This document shows positions 42,136-51,590 of a stretch of 52,572 nt of DNA, piece by piece. Origin of the DNA: Bacteroidaceae bacterium. Lineage in GTDB: Bacteria > Bacteroidota > Bacteroidia > Bacteroidales > Bacteroidaceae. The stretch's first letter is position 1. Each line of letters opens with the position of its first letter. The translations under genes were made by a program, and so were the position numbers. Below the pieces are notes generated by a model. The model did not search any database and was not told the origin of the DNA. It saw only the letters and a list, made by a program, of their open reading frames with translations. The DNA lies in contig JAFZVW010000030.1 in the NCBI GenBank assembly GCA_017617635.1, positions 1-52,572 of the forward strand, in the 5' to 3' direction.

Positions 42136-42885
42136 GTGTACGATATTGTTACTGTTTTAGGTCCTACGGCCTGTGGCAAGACTTCTTTTGCTGCTCATCT
42201 TGCAAAAGAGATGGGGAATGCGGAAATCATTTCAGCGGACAGTCGAATGGTGTACCGCGGAATGACTATCGGCAGCGGCAAGGATTTGAAGGACTATGAT
42301 ATCAAGGATTCAAATGGTAATGTCGTTCATATACCATACCATTTGATTGATATCTGTGAGGCGGGATATCGTTTTAATGTATATGAATTCCAGTGTGCTT
42401 TCCAGAATGCATATATGGATATCATGGCCAGGGGTAAGTATCCTATAATGTGTGGCGGAACAGGATTGTATATTGAAAGCGTCCTGAAAAGCTACGAACT
42501 TGGAAATGTACGTTTTCCGAAACGTAACAGCCTGAACATAGGCTTGAAGATAGACCGCGAATTGCGTCGTGAGAAGATTTCTAATCGTCTGAAGGCACGA
42601 CTTGCCGAAGGGATGATAGATGAAGTACGCGGACTTCTTGAAACCTTGCCCCCCGAGCGTCTTATACGTTATGGTCTGGAATACAAATACGTTACCTTAT
42701 ATATAATAGGTGAGCTTACATACGACGAAATGTTCCGCCAGTTAGAGATTGCCATACATCAGTTTGCCAAAAGGCAGATGACGTGGTTTCGTGGTATGGA
42801 AGAGCGTAGGGGTATACCGATTCACTGGATAGATGCAACTGCCCCTATGGATGAGAAAGTCAGGATGGTGCTGGATTTGTTCTAA
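42136..42885 (+). CDS. Short MiaA-type tRNA dimethylallyltransferase
   Basis: A 249-residue protein starting at GTG. P-loop GPTACGKT (residues 9-16), the ADSRMVYRGMTIGSGK segment in place of the usual SADSRQ-YRGMDIGTAK, and GGTGLYIES match MiaA, which prenylates A37 of tRNAs reading UNN codons. It is about 50 residues shorter than typical MiaA: between GLYIESVLKSYEL and LNIGLKIDRELRREKI the insertion domain is nearly absent. The C-terminal KRQMTWFRG is conserved. I recall Bacteroidetes carrying two MiaA-like genes, so this may be the second, reduced copy. Substrate uncertain. Confidence 0.75.
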   Translation: MYDIVTVLGPTACGKTSFAAHLAKEMGNAEIISADSRMVYRGMTIGSGKDLKDYDIKDSNGNVVHIPYHLIDICEAGYRFNVYEFQCAFQNAYMDIMARGKYPIMCGGTGLYIESVLKSYELGNVRFPKRNSLNIGLKIDRELRREKISNRLKARLAEGMIDEVRGLLETLPPERLIRYGLEYKYVTLYIIGELTYDEMFRQLEIAIHQFAKRQMTWFRGMEERRGIPIHWIDATAPMDEKVRMVLDLF

Positions 42886-42894
42886 TAGCCGGTT

Positions 42895-43596
42895 CTATCC
42901 CATCTTGCTGATTCTTTCAAGTTCCCTTATATTCATAAAGGCTATCTTGCGTCCGTCGATGGCAACCAGTTTTTCGCTGGCGAATGCGCTTAGTGTGCGG
43001 ATGGCGTTTGATGTTGTCATGTTGGACAGATTAGCAAGATCTTCGCGAGACAGGTAGATGTTCAGTGTAGTACCGTCTTCCTCCAATCCATAACTGTCCT
43101 TTAGAAATAGCAGGCTTTCGGCCAGACGTCCACGGATGTGCTTTTGTGTAAGGTTTACCGTGCGCTCGTCGCTGACGCCTAGATCCTGTGCCAGCCTTTG
43201 GATGAAGAACCATGCGAAGGCCGCATTGCTTTGCATGAAATCTGTCAGGATTTCCAGTGGAATCTTCAGCATAATACATGGCTCGAATGCAGCTGCGGCT
43301 GTAATGAAAGGCTCGTCAGCCACATAGGCTCTGTAGGCAAAGTATTCAGGTGCATTCAGTACGCGTATTATCTGTGGTCTTCCGCCTACACCGTCCTTGT
43401 ATATCTTGACCTTGCCGTCCACCAGGCAAAACATGTAGCGGGGCTTTTCGCCCTCTTTGTAGATTACCTCGTTTTTCTTGCATTTGACCAAAGTGATGTT
43501 TTCTTCAATAACGGCTCTCTGTTCAAGAGTCAATGTAGACAGCATATCTTCGATTTTGCTGAGATAATCGTTTATTTTTACTACTCGTTTAGCCAT
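42895..43596 (-). CDS. Crp/Fnr-family transcriptional regulator
   Basis: A 233-residue protein: cyclic-nucleotide-binding-like beta roll (about 25-135, with VIYKEGEKPRYMFCLVDGKVKIYK) and a C-terminal winged helix (about 150-230, with LSREDLANLSNMTTSNAIRTLSAF). The cAMP-contact residues of E. coli Crp are not conserved, and there is no Fnr-type N-terminal cysteine cluster. Start chosen at the ATG at 43596. It is transcribed away from the glycogen operon with facing promoters in a 124-base gap, so it may control that operon (inference). Confidence 0.88.
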   Translation of the reverse strand: MAKRVVKINDYLSKIEDMLSTLTLEQRAVIEENITLVKCKKNEVIYKEGEKPRYMFCLVDGKVKIYKDGVGGRPQIIRVLNAPEYFAYRAYVADEPFITAAAAFEPCIMLKIPLEILTDFMQSNAAFAWFFIQRLAQDLGVSDERTVNLTQKHIRGRLAESLLFLKDSYGLEEDGTTLNIYLSREDLANLSNMTTSNAIRTLSAFASEKLVAIDGRKIAFMNIRELERISKMG

Positions 43597-43626
43597 CAAT
43601 TACAGCCATATATATGTTATACGGCA

Positions 43627-43657
43627 CAAAATTACAACTTTTATATATTTATACAAA
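43627..43657 (-). promoter_or_regulatory. Promoter of the Crp-like gene
   Basis: The minus strand reads TTTG (43657-43654), 19 bases, then TAATTTTG (43634-43627), a full consensus match 31 bases before the start codon. Confidence 0.6.
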
Positions 43658-43677
43658 GTGTTTTATATCAAAATGTT

Positions 43678-43685
43678 TAACTTTG
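43678..43685 (+). promoter_or_regulatory. -7 box for the glycogen operon
   Basis: TAACTTTG matches TAnnTTTG, 36 bases before the debranching-enzyme ATG. No TTTG at the expected distance, so activation by a regulator is plausible. Confidence 0.45.
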
Positions 43686-43720
43686 AATAGCAAAAAGTTC
43701 TATTTAATATAATATTTTCT

Positions 43721-45664
43721 ATGAGTTATTTACGATTTGACAAGACTCTTATGACGAATCTTGAAGACAGTCTTCCCAAGGAAGTCCTGCGTTCTAATCG
43801 TTCGGGAGCCTATTCCTGCTCAACAATTGTTGACTGTAACACTCGTAAGTACCACGGACTTCTTGTAGTTCCTGTGCCTGAGTTGGATCAGGAGAATCAT
43901 GTTCTTCTTTCCAGTTTGGATGCAACAGTCATCCAGCATGGTGCCGAATTCAACCTGGGACTGCACAAGTATGGAGGTGATAATTTCTCACCGCGTGGTC
44001 ACAAGTACATTCGTGAATTTGATTCGCTTCAGGTCCCGACAACCATCTATCGTGTAGGTGGTGTTATTCTGAAACGCGAACAGATGTTCCAGCATTTCGA
44101 GAATCGTATCATTATCCGCTACACACTGGTTGACGCGCATAGTGAAACGACTTTGCGACTGCAGCCCTTCCTGGCCTTCCGTAGTGTTCGTGAGTACACT
44201 CATGAGAACAGCCTTGCCTCACGCGAGTATGATGTTGTTGAGGGCGGAATCAAGACATGTATGTACGAGGGTTATCCCGATTTGTACATGCAGATTGACA
44301 AGAAGAATGAATTCGTATATGCTCCTACCTGGTACAAAGGTGTTGAATACCCCAAGGAGCAGGAGCGCGGTTATGCCAGCAACGAGGATCTGTATGTTCC
44401 CGGATATTTCGAATTCAAGATCAAGAAAGGCGAAAGCGTAGTCTTCAGTGCCGGCCTTACGGAGATTGAAACCAAAAAACTGGCCGAGCTTGCTGAATTT
44501 GAGGTAAATATCCGTACTCCTCGCGACAATTTCTATAACACATTGGTCAACAGTGCACACCAGTTTATCGTACACCGTGAGCATGAGGACTATGTGTTGG
44601 CAGGTTATCCTTGGTTCAAATGCCGTGCGCGTGACCAGTTCATAGCACTTCCAGGTCTTACTCTTACCAATAACGAGTTGAAGAAATATGACGATGTGAT
44701 GGAAACTTCGGAAAAAGCCATCCGTTCGTTCATGAAGGGCGAGGAACCTGGCGTAAGCATTCAGGAAATTGAACAGCCGGATGTTCTTCTCTGGGCAGTA
44801 TGGTGTATCCAGCAATACGGCAAGTTTGTCTCTATGGACGAGTGCATCAAGAAGTATGGCAAGCTGGTAGAGGATATAATGGAGTGGCTCCGTGGCAACA
44901 ATCATCCAAATCTGAAGGTAATGGAGAACGGGCTTGTCTATAGCGAAGGCCGCGACAAGGCTGTCACATGGATGAACTCAACAGCCAATGGACGTCCGAT
45001 AGTTCCGCGTACCGGCTATATTGTCGAGTTCAATGCACTTTGGTATAATGCCCTGAAGTTTGCAGTTGACATTTGTACCCACGTAGGTGATGCCAAGAAT
45101 GTCAAGATGCTGAGCGAGCAGGCAGAAAAAGTCGGTCGCAGCTTCAATGCCATGTTCTGGAACGAACACGGCTATCTGTGTGACTATTGCGTTGACGGAT
45201 ACCGCGATTACCTTGTACGTCCTAATATGATTTTTGCCGTTGCATTCGATCACAGTCCTTTGGACAAGAAACAGCAGAAGAGTGTCCTGGATTATTGTAC
45301 CAAGGAGCTCATTACACCAAAGGGTATGCGATCACTCTCACCAAAGAGCAGCGGATATAACCCGATGTATGTCGGCCCGCAGGTACAGCGTGACTATGCA
45401 TATCACCAGGGTACAGCATGGCCTTGGTTGGCAGGCTTCTATATGGAAGCTACGCTCAAGGTGCATAAATACAGCCGCGTAAGCTATGTAGACCGTCTGT
45501 TGGTCGGCTACGAAGAGGAACTCTTCTACCATTGCATCGGTACCATTCCCGAGTTATTCGACGGTAATCCGCCGTTCCATGGACGCGGTGCCATCTCGTT
45601 TGCAATGAATGTAGCCGAGATCATGCGTGTTGTTAAGTTACTTGACCAATACAATGAATATTAA
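43721..45664 (+). CDS. Glycogen debranching enzyme (amylo-alpha-1,6-glucosidase, GH133-like)
   Basis: A 647-residue cytoplasmic enzyme. The N-terminal domain (about 20-240) begins with the RSGAYSCSTIVDCNTRKYHGLL motif of archaeal/bacterial debranching enzymes; the C-terminal (alpha/alpha)6 barrel (about 280-640) carries YPWFKCRARDQFIALPGL and the late QGTAWPWLAG. It hydrolyses alpha-1,6 branches. First gene of a three-gene alpha-glucan cluster, separated by 17 bases from the glycosyltransferase. Confidence 0.9.
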   Translation: MSYLRFDKTLMTNLEDSLPKEVLRSNRSGAYSCSTIVDCNTRKYHGLLVVPVPELDQENHVLLSSLDATVIQHGAEFNLGLHKYGGDNFSPRGHKYIREFDSLQVPTTIYRVGGVILKREQMFQHFENRIIIRYTLVDAHSETTLRLQPFLAFRSVREYTHENSLASREYDVVEGGIKTCMYEGYPDLYMQIDKKNEFVYAPTWYKGVEYPKEQERGYASNEDLYVPGYFEFKIKKGESVVFSAGLTEIETKKLAELAEFEVNIRTPRDNFYNTLVNSAHQFIVHREHEDYVLAGYPWFKCRARDQFIALPGLTLTNNELKKYDDVMETSEKAIRSFMKGEEPGVSIQEIEQPDVLLWAVWCIQQYGKFVSMDECIKKYGKLVEDIMEWLRGNNHPNLKVMENGLVYSEGRDKAVTWMNSTANGRPIVPRTGYIVEFNALWYNALKFAVDICTHVGDAKNVKMLSEQAEKVGRSFNAMFWNEHGYLCDYCVDGYRDYLVRPNMIFAVAFDHSPLDKKQQKSVLDYCTKELITPKGMRSLSPKSSGYNPMYVGPQVQRDYAYHQGTAWPWLAGFYMEATLKVHKYSRVSYVDRLLVGYEEELFYHCIGTIPELFDGNPPFHGRGAISFAMNVAEIMRVVKLLDQYNEY

Positions 45665-45672
45665 TAAGGAGG
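45665..45672 (+). promoter_or_regulatory. Unusual strong Shine-Dalgarno before the GT4 gene
   Basis: TAAGGAGG lies nine bases before the ATG at 45682. Such a canonical ribosome-binding site is rare in this window, where most starts have none. Confidence 0.6.
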
Positions 45673-45681
45673 ACGACAGCA

Positions 45682-46989
45682 ATGAAAGTTTTAATGTTCG
45701 GTTGGGAGTTTCCTCCTAAGATTTACGGAGGTCTCGCAGTAGCATCTTACGGTATTACAAAGGGACTGAGCCTTCAGGGTGATGTAGAGACGACATTCTG
45801 CATGCCTAAGCCATGTGGTGATGAGGAGAAGTTCCTGAAGATTGTCAATATGAGCCAGGTTCCGGTAGTATGGCGTGATGTCAATTACGACTGGATCAAG
45901 GATCGCTTTGTAGGTCATACGGCAGAGGACTATTATCGTTTCCGCGACCATCTTTATGCAGATTTCAACTATCTGCAGGGTTTGGACGATATGGGTTGTA
46001 TCGGTTTTGCCGGCGGTTACCCCAGTAATCTGCATGACGAGATAAATAATTTCAGTATAATTGCCGGTGTTCTGGCACGTAGCGAGCAGTTTGACCTGAT
46101 TCATGCCCATGACTGGCTGACATTCCCCGCCGGTGTACATGCCAAGATGGTCAGTGGCAAGCCTTTGTGCATACATGTCCATGCAACAGACTTTGACCGT
46201 TCTCGCGGCAAAGTCAATCCTACCGTATATTCAATAGAGAAGAACGGTATGGATCATGCTGACTGTATCATGTGTGTGTCCGAGCTTACACGTCAGACCG
46301 TTATCAACCAGTATCATCAGGATCCCCGCAAGTGTGTTGCAATGCACAATGCCGTATATCCTTTGAGTCAGGAGTATCTGGATATTGTTCCCAACAAGAC
46401 TCCCGGTGAAAAGGTTGTGACATATCTGGGTCGTATAACAATGCAGAAAGGTCCTGAGTATTTCGTCGAAGCTGCAGCCAAGGTATTGCAGCGTACCCGC
46501 AATATTCGTTTCTGCATGGCAGGTTCGGGTGATATGATGAATGCAATGATTCAGCTGGCTGCTGAACGCGGTATCGCCGACCGTTTCCACTTCCCTGGTT
46601 TCCAGCGCGGCAAGCAGGTATACGAGGCTTACAAGAACTCGGATGTCTTTGTAATGCCTTCAGTATCCGAACCCTTTGGTATTGCTCCGCTCGAGGCCAT
46701 GCAGTGCGGATGCCCGTCAATCATTTCCAAGCAATCCGGATGCGGAGAGATTCTGGATAATGTCATCAAGTGTGACTACTGGGATATTGATGCAATGGCC
46801 GATGCAATGTACAGCGTATGTACCAACGAAGGCCTTTACGAGTATCTGCGCGATGAAGGCATCAAGGAAGTTGACCGTATTACATGGGAGAAGGTTGGCC
46901 TTCGAATCCGCGAATGCTACAACCAGCTCACAAGCCGCGGCTATTTCAACAACGATGACTATCTCAATGCGGTAAAGGGTATTAAATAA
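45682..46989 (+). CDS. GT4-family glycosyltransferase (glycogen/alpha-glucan synthase-like)
   Basis: A 435-residue GT-B enzyme. The N-terminus MKVLMFGWEFPPKIYGGLAVA carries the nucleotide-sugar loop KIYGGL; HAHDWLTFPAG is near residue 140; the C-terminal domain has LGRITMQKGPEYFVEAA and the retaining-enzyme E-x7-E motif in SEPFGIAPLEAM (near 332). Its position between a debranching enzyme and a GH57 amylase points to synthesis of a storage alpha-glucan from a nucleotide glucose donor. Donor identity cannot be seen from sequence. Confidence 0.9.
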   Translation: MKVLMFGWEFPPKIYGGLAVASYGITKGLSLQGDVETTFCMPKPCGDEEKFLKIVNMSQVPVVWRDVNYDWIKDRFVGHTAEDYYRFRDHLYADFNYLQGLDDMGCIGFAGGYPSNLHDEINNFSIIAGVLARSEQFDLIHAHDWLTFPAGVHAKMVSGKPLCIHVHATDFDRSRGKVNPTVYSIEKNGMDHADCIMCVSELTRQTVINQYHQDPRKCVAMHNAVYPLSQEYLDIVPNKTPGEKVVTYLGRITMQKGPEYFVEAAAKVLQRTRNIRFCMAGSGDMMNAMIQLAAERGIADRFHFPGFQRGKQVYEAYKNSDVFVMPSVSEPFGIAPLEAMQCGCPSIISKQSGCGEILDNVIKCDYWDIDAMADAMYSVCTNEGLYEYLRDEGIKEVDRITWEKVGLRIRECYNQLTSRGYFNNDDYLNAVKGIK

Positions 46990-47033
46990 GTGATAAATAA
47001 ATAAAGTCTAATAGAATAAAGTCATATAAAACG

Positions 47034-48419
47034 ATGAAACAGATTTGTTTATATTTCGAGATACATCAGCCAGTGCATCTGAAGAGATACCGTTTCTTTG
47101 ATATCGGTAAGGATCACTATTACTATGATGATTACGAGAACGAGCGTTCTATCCGTGAGACAGCAGAAGGCAGCTACGTTCCTGCGTTGAACACCATCCT
47201 GGAAATGTGCAAGGCCGATACAGCCTTCCGTCCGACATTCTCACTCTCGGGTGTCGCAATCGAAATGCTTGAGCAGTATGCTCCTGAGGTAATTGATTTG
47301 CTTGCAGAGATAGCCAAGACCGGTCAGGCAGAGTTCCTTGCCGAGCCTTACAGTCACGGATTGGGCTCCCTGGGCAACGAGGCAAGCTTCAAGGACGAAG
47401 TTAAGCGCCAGGCAAAGCGTATGAAGGAACTCTTCGGTCAGACTCCTAAGGTAATCCGCAACTCCAATCTGATTTACAACGACGAGATTGGCTCTATTGC
47501 AGCAGAGATGGGCTACAAGGGTATCTTTGTCGAGGGCGCCAAGCATATTCTCGGTTGGAAGTCACCGCACTATGTATATTCATGCGCTGCAGACAACCGT
47601 ATCAGTGTCCTGATGCGTGACTATAAGCTCAGTGACGACATCTGTCTGCGTTTTTGCGATGCAAGCTGGAGCGAATATCCACTTATGGCAGACAAGTACA
47701 TTGGCTGGATTGCAGGTCTTCCCGAAGGTGAAAACGTCATCAACATCGGTATGGAACTTTGTGCAATCGGTATGTTCCAGCCACTCTCCAGCCATATTCT
47801 GGACTTCATCAAGGCCTTGCCGGCATGTGCCCGTGAACGCGGCATCAGTTTTGCCACTCCAAGCGAGATTATCTCAAAGAACAAGGCAGTAGGTCCAATC
47901 GAGGTTCCATACGCAATGTCGTGGAATGACGAAGAACGTGACACCAGCGGCTGGTTGGGTAACACCATGCAACGCGAGGCCTTTGCCAAGTTGTATGATG
48001 AGAAGCTGGTAGGTCGTATACTGGCATGCAAGGACCGTCGTATCAAGCAGGATTGGGACCGTTTGCAGGCAACCAACAACTTCCAGTACATGACGACCAA
48101 AGCTCAGGCAGTTCCTATGTTGCGTGCCAATTACGACAGTGCATTCGATGCCTTCACTAACTATATGAATATAATTGGCGATTTCCTGAAACGCGTCAAG
48201 GATATGTTCTCGGAGCAGGTTGAAAATGATGAGCTCAATGCCCTGTATACACAGATTGCCAATCTTGGTGATGAACTGAATGTCAAGGACAAGGAAATCA
48301 GTACTTTGCGTGCACGTCTCGAAAAGTTTGAGGGCTCTGAACCAGCCAAGAAGGCACCAGCCAAGAAAGAACCAACTAAAAAGACAGTTACCAAGAAAGC
48401 TGCTGCAGCTAAGAAGTAA
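47034..48419 (+). CDS. GH57-family alpha-amylase/glucanotransferase with lysine-rich tail
   Basis: A 461-residue protein. The family-start motif YFEIHQPVHLKRYRFF and late SGWLGNTMQREAF place it in GH57. The strand holding the catalytic Glu reads NIGMELCAIGMFQP (Glu241) rather than the DYETFGEHQ I expect of Bacteroidetes relatives, so activity may be altered. Residues about 385-435 form a coiled coil, and the last 30 (AKKAPAKKEPTKK, then TVTKKAAAAKK) are Lys/Ala/Pro-rich like a histone H1 tail. Last gene of the glycogen cluster, with a terminator 18 bases after its stop. Confidence 0.88.
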   Translation: MKQICLYFEIHQPVHLKRYRFFDIGKDHYYYDDYENERSIRETAEGSYVPALNTILEMCKADTAFRPTFSLSGVAIEMLEQYAPEVIDLLAEIAKTGQAEFLAEPYSHGLGSLGNEASFKDEVKRQAKRMKELFGQTPKVIRNSNLIYNDEIGSIAAEMGYKGIFVEGAKHILGWKSPHYVYSCAADNRISVLMRDYKLSDDICLRFCDASWSEYPLMADKYIGWIAGLPEGENVINIGMELCAIGMFQPLSSHILDFIKALPACARERGISFATPSEIISKNKAVGPIEVPYAMSWNDEERDTSGWLGNTMQREAFAKLYDEKLVGRILACKDRRIKQDWDRLQATNNFQYMTTKAQAVPMLRANYDSAFDAFTNYMNIIGDFLKRVKDMFSEQVENDELNALYTQIANLGDELNVKDKEISTLRARLEKFEGSEPAKKAPAKKEPTKKTVTKKAAAAKK

Positions 48420-48437
48420 TCTGTTCTTTCCCTATAC

Positions 48438-48469
48438 AAGGAACCATTTCCGTCAAGGAATGGTTCCTT
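48438..48469 (+). terminator. Terminator of the glycogen operon
   Basis: AAGGAACCATT and AATGGTTCCTT form an 11-bp perfect stem around a 10-base loop, followed by a T-rich stretch. Confidence 0.8.
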
Positions 48470-48490
48470 GTGATTTTATTTGTTTAAAAG

Positions 48491-48958
48491 ATGAATAAAA
48501 GACTGATCTCTATTCTTGCTTTGTTGCTCCCGTTTGCAATTGCAACAGAATGTATTGCACAATCCAGCCAATCGGGCAATAAGGCACACCGGAAAGTAAA
48601 TTCGTATGCTGCAAGGTATATTACTGCAGCAGATTCAACATATCTGGACGCACTTCATATGGGAGAGCCACATCTTGTGTGGTGTACGTATTACGGCAAG
48701 TCCTGGCACGGACGTCGCACGGCAAGCGGAGAGCGTCATAACATGAATGACTATGTCTGCGCGCATCTGTTCTTGCCGTTCGGTACACGTATCAAGTTAC
48801 GCAACCCTAAGAACGGCAAGGAAATCATTGTCAAGGTCAATGACAGGGGACCTCATAGCAAGAAAAACAAACTGGATCTCAGTTATGGTGCTGCACGCGA
48901 CCTGGGTTTCATTCGTGCAGGTGTCTTTCAGTTAGAGATGACGGTCTTGGGAGATTAG
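48491..48958 (+). CDS. RlpA-like septal ring protein / lytic transglycosylase
   Basis: A 155-residue exported protein with signal peptide about 1-23 (ending IAQ). The double-psi beta-barrel carries the RlpA signature: YYGKSWHGRRTASGE, the SFGTRIKL-like LPFGTRIKLRN, and VNDRGPH with the catalytic Asp, then LDLSYGAARDLG. There is no C-terminal SPOR domain. RlpA proteins cleave naked glycan strands in the septum of some bacteria. Its 3' end overlaps the convergent small gene by 27 bases. Confidence 0.9.
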   Translation: MNKRLISILALLLPFAIATECIAQSSQSGNKAHRKVNSYAARYITAADSTYLDALHMGEPHLVWCTYYGKSWHGRRTASGERHNMNDYVCAHLFLPFGTRIKLRNPKNGKEIIVKVNDRGPHSKKNKLDLSYGAARDLGFIRAGVFQLEMTVLGD

Positions 48959-49213
48959 TTTAGCACGTTTTGCCTTCATATCTGCAATAGTCGCATCATC
49001 CAGGATTACTATTGCACCCCGCTCAATGGCTGCGTACAGGTCTTCTTCTCCAAAGGCTTTTCCTTGAACATTGAAGTCGCTGATGTTGAATTCATAGTTT
49101 ACGCGCAGGTTATGCCTTATCATTTTCTGCTGGAAACGTGTACCCGAATTCTTGCGTCTTAACAGTTTTGCAATAGCCTTTATCTCGGATTCCGAGAATT
49201 TGTTTCTTCCCAT
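48932..49213 (-). CDS. Small conserved Bacteroidetes protein, unknown function
   Basis: A 93-residue, charged, probably cytoplasmic protein (MGRNKFSESEIKAIAKLLRR, RFQQKMIRHNLRVNYEFNISDF, GKAFGEEDLYAAIERGAI). I recall similar short proteins across Bacteroidales but no function. It has its own promoter box and overlaps the 3' end of the RlpA gene tail to tail, so its transcript may act antisense to rlpA. Confidence 0.75.
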   Translation of the reverse strand: MGRNKFSESEIKAIAKLLRRKNSGTRFQQKMIRHNLRVNYEFNISDFNVQGKAFGEEDLYAAIERGAIVILDDATIADMKAKRAKLISQDRHL

Positions 49214-49233
49214 CTGTATATTTATTTCTCATG

Positions 49234-49241
49234 CAAAGATA
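49234..49241 (-). promoter_or_regulatory. -7 box for the 93-residue protein gene
   Basis: The minus strand reads TATCTTTG (TAnnTTTG), 21 bases before the ATG at 49213. Confidence 0.5.
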
Positions 49242-49261
49242 TGGAAATAATTTCTTTTTTA

Positions 49262-49269
49262 TACCTTTG
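49262..49269 (+). promoter_or_regulatory. -7 box for the fusion gene
   Basis: TACCTTTG (TAnnTTTG) lies 33 bases before the ATG at 49302. Confidence 0.5.
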
Positions 49270-49301
49270 TAGCCAAACTATATACGCTAAGCATCTTATC
49301 T

Positions 49302-51506
49302 ATGATAATTATCCCGTATAGTATAACTCATCGCGATGCGTGGAACGACTTCGTAGCCGGCAGCAAGCAGGGTACGTTTCTGCTGAATCGTAATTTCATG
49401 GACTATCATGCCGACAGGTTCTTCGACTGCTCGATAATGATCTGTCAGGCTGATGATGACAAGGGTGCTTATACATCCACAGAGCAGAATTTCGGTGATA
49501 TTATTGCAGTAATGCCTGCCAATTGGATAGAGGAGACCCAAACCGTCGAATCTCACGGCGGTCTGACATACGGAGGTCTGCTTACCAGGGAGGACATAAC
49601 CGAAACAGAGGTTCTGCAGGTTCTGCAGGCAGCCTTTACATACTATCGTGAAATGATGGGAGCCCGTGTCCTGCTATATAAGCCTATACCTTATATATAT
49701 AGCACTCTTCCCAGTGGCGAAGACCTGTATGCATTATTCCGAGCCAATGCCCAGCTTTCCCGCCGTCTGGTCAGTTCTGTTGTAGACATGCGGCACCAGC
49801 TGAGAATGAGCGCATTACGCACCAATGGCGTAAAGAAAGCACTTGCCAGTGGTTTCTACATCGACCGTATGCAGGAGGGAGACCGCGAAACGCTGAATGA
49901 ATTCTGGGTACTTATGGAAGATATGCTCATGCGTCACCATAAGGCCAGTCCTACCCATACCGTTGACGAAATCAGTCTCCTGATATCGCGCTTCCCCCGT
50001 GAGATCAAGGTATATATCGTACGTAATTCGTCCCTGCGCATAGTAGCCGGTGTCATAGTCTTTGAAACCGGAAGCGTTGCCCATGTACAATACATTGCCA
50101 GCAGTACCGAGGGTATTGAAAACGGTGCTCTCGACCTCCTGTTCCGTCATCTGATTACCGAGCGTTACAAGAACATGGATTACCTGGATCTCGGTACAAG
50201 CAACGAGGCACATGGGCATATCCTTAACGAGGGACTTATTGCTAAGAAGGAAAGCTTTGGCGGACGTGCTGTCTGTTATGACACCTATCGCGTAATGTTG
50301 GACGAACCAGGTATTGCCACCATGTGTGACTTGCATAAACCAAAGGATAAAAAGAAACAGATTAAATACCTGGACTTAAAAAAGTTAAACCATACTTACG
50401 AACCATATCTCTCATACGAGATCAATCGTGTGACACAGAGCGGTTTTTATCTCCTCGGACAGGAAAACCAGCGCTTCGAACAGACGTGGAAAAACTATGT
50501 CCGTACCCGTAACTGTGTACTGACCGGTAATGGTCTTGAGGCTCTTGTGCTTATCCTCAGGGCCTATATGCAGCTTAATGGATGGAGACGCGGTGACTAT
50601 GTTCTTGTCCAGGGCAATACCTATATTGCGACAGTAATGGCAATTCGCGAGGCAGGTCTGACTCCCGTCCTTTTTGATCCTGCCTACCATCCTGTGCACG
50701 GAATGCCGATGCTGGATTATGACCATATCGGGCGTATTCTTGCCAAATTGGATTCCTCGCATTCCCTGCGTGCCATTATGCCGGTGCATCTTTATGGAAG
50801 AGTATGGGATATGGATAATGTACGCAAGTTTGCATCACTTCATGACATAAAAGTAATCGAGGATGCCGCACAGGCACATGGGGCAGAAATCAACGGCGTA
50901 CGTGCAGGAGCTTTGGGCGACGCAGCCGGATGGAGTTTCTATCCGGGCAAGAACCTTGGAGCTCTGGGTGATGCCGGCTGCGTTACAACCAATGACGATA
51001 AATTGGCAGACCTGATTCGTACAATGGCAAATTACGGTAGCCGCGAGAAGTATGTCAACGAGGTTGAAGGAATGAACAGCCGCGTGGACGAAATCCAGGC
51101 AGCAATTCTCACTGTCAAGTTCCCCTATCTGAATATCGAAAACAAACGTCGCCGCGAAATAGCAGACCGTTATATGACCGGTATTGACAATCCTCTGATT
51201 AAGCTCCAGCAACGACCTGGTAATCCCGAGGAAAATGTATGGCATATATTCCCCGTGTATTGCGCTGAGCGCGATAAGCTGCAGGCATATCTCAAGGAGA
51301 ATGGGGTAGAGACGCTGATACATTATCCTATCCCGCCGCACAGGCAGGCTTCACTTCATGGCGAAGGGAAACTCCTGATTCCCGAAAGTCTTCCTGTGAC
51401 TGAAAAGGAAGCAAGGGAAGAACTCTCGCTACCTGTTTCACCTGTAATGTCCAATGACGATGTAGATAGCGTCATCGCCCTCTTGAATCGTTTTGTGGCA
51501 CAATAG
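49302..51506 (+). CDS. FemAB/GNAT-like acyltransferase fused to DegT/DnrJ/EryC1-type aminotransferase
   Basis: A 734-residue two-domain protein. Residues about 1-335 resemble the FemAB-like GNAT fold (GGLTYGGLL near 87, [12 protein letters not shown] near 305). Residues about 355-734 are a PLP-dependent sugar aminotransferase: [11 protein letters not shown] near 443, [17 protein letters not shown] near 520, Lys550 in [14 protein letters not shown] as the Schiff-base residue, and the C-terminal HYPIPPHRQ. Probable product: an N-acylated amino sugar nucleotide for surface glycans, amination and acylation being done by one chain (inference). It stands alone. Confidence 0.88.
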   Translation: MIIIPYSITHRDAWNDFVAGSKQGTFLLNRNFMDYHADRFFDCSIMICQADDDKGAYTSTEQNFGDIIAVMPANWIEETQTVESHGGLTYGGLLTREDITETEVLQVLQAAFTYYREMMGARVLLYKPIPYIYSTLPSGEDLYALFRANAQLSRRLVSSVVDMRHQLRMSALRTNGVKKALASGFYIDRMQEGDRETLNEFWVLMEDMLMRHHKASPTHTVDEISLLISRFPREIKVYIVRNSSLRIVAGVIVFETGSVAHVQYIASSTEGIENGALDLLFRHLITERYKNMDYLDLGTSNEAHGHILNEGLIAKKESFGGRAVCYDTYRVMLDEPGIATMCDLHKPKDKKKQIKYLDLKKLNHTYEPYLSYEINRVTQSGFYLLGQENQRFEQTWKNYVRTRNCVLTGNGLEALVLILRAYMQLNGWRRGDYVLVQGNTYIATVMAIREAGLTPVLFDPAYHPVHGMPMLDYDHIGRILAKLDSSHSLRAIMPVHLYGRVWDMDNVRKFASLHDIKVIEDAAQAHGAEINGVRAGALGDAAGWSFYPGKNLGALGDAGCVTTNDDKLADLIRTMANYGSREKYVNEVEGMNSRVDEIQAAILTVKFPYLNIENKRRREIADRYMTGIDNPLIKLQQRPGNPEENVWHIFPVYCAERDKLQAYLKENGVETLIHYPIPPHRQASLHGEGKLLIPESLPVTEKEAREELSLPVSPVMSNDDVDSVIALLNRFVAQ

Positions 51507-51530
51507 TATACGGATACATCCCCACGTTTA

Positions 51531-51579
51531 TCTGCACTCGCTCACGAAGCCTGTGCGGATTTTTTTTTGATTTATTTCC
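51531..51579 (+). repeat. Direct repeat 1, terminator-like
   Basis: TGCAC and GTGCG enclose TCGCTCACGAAGCCT and are followed by T9. It closely matches the copy at 51951-52003 and serves as the probable terminator of the fusion gene, 24 bases after its stop. Confidence 0.7.
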
Positions 51580-51590
51580 TGTAATCTGTT

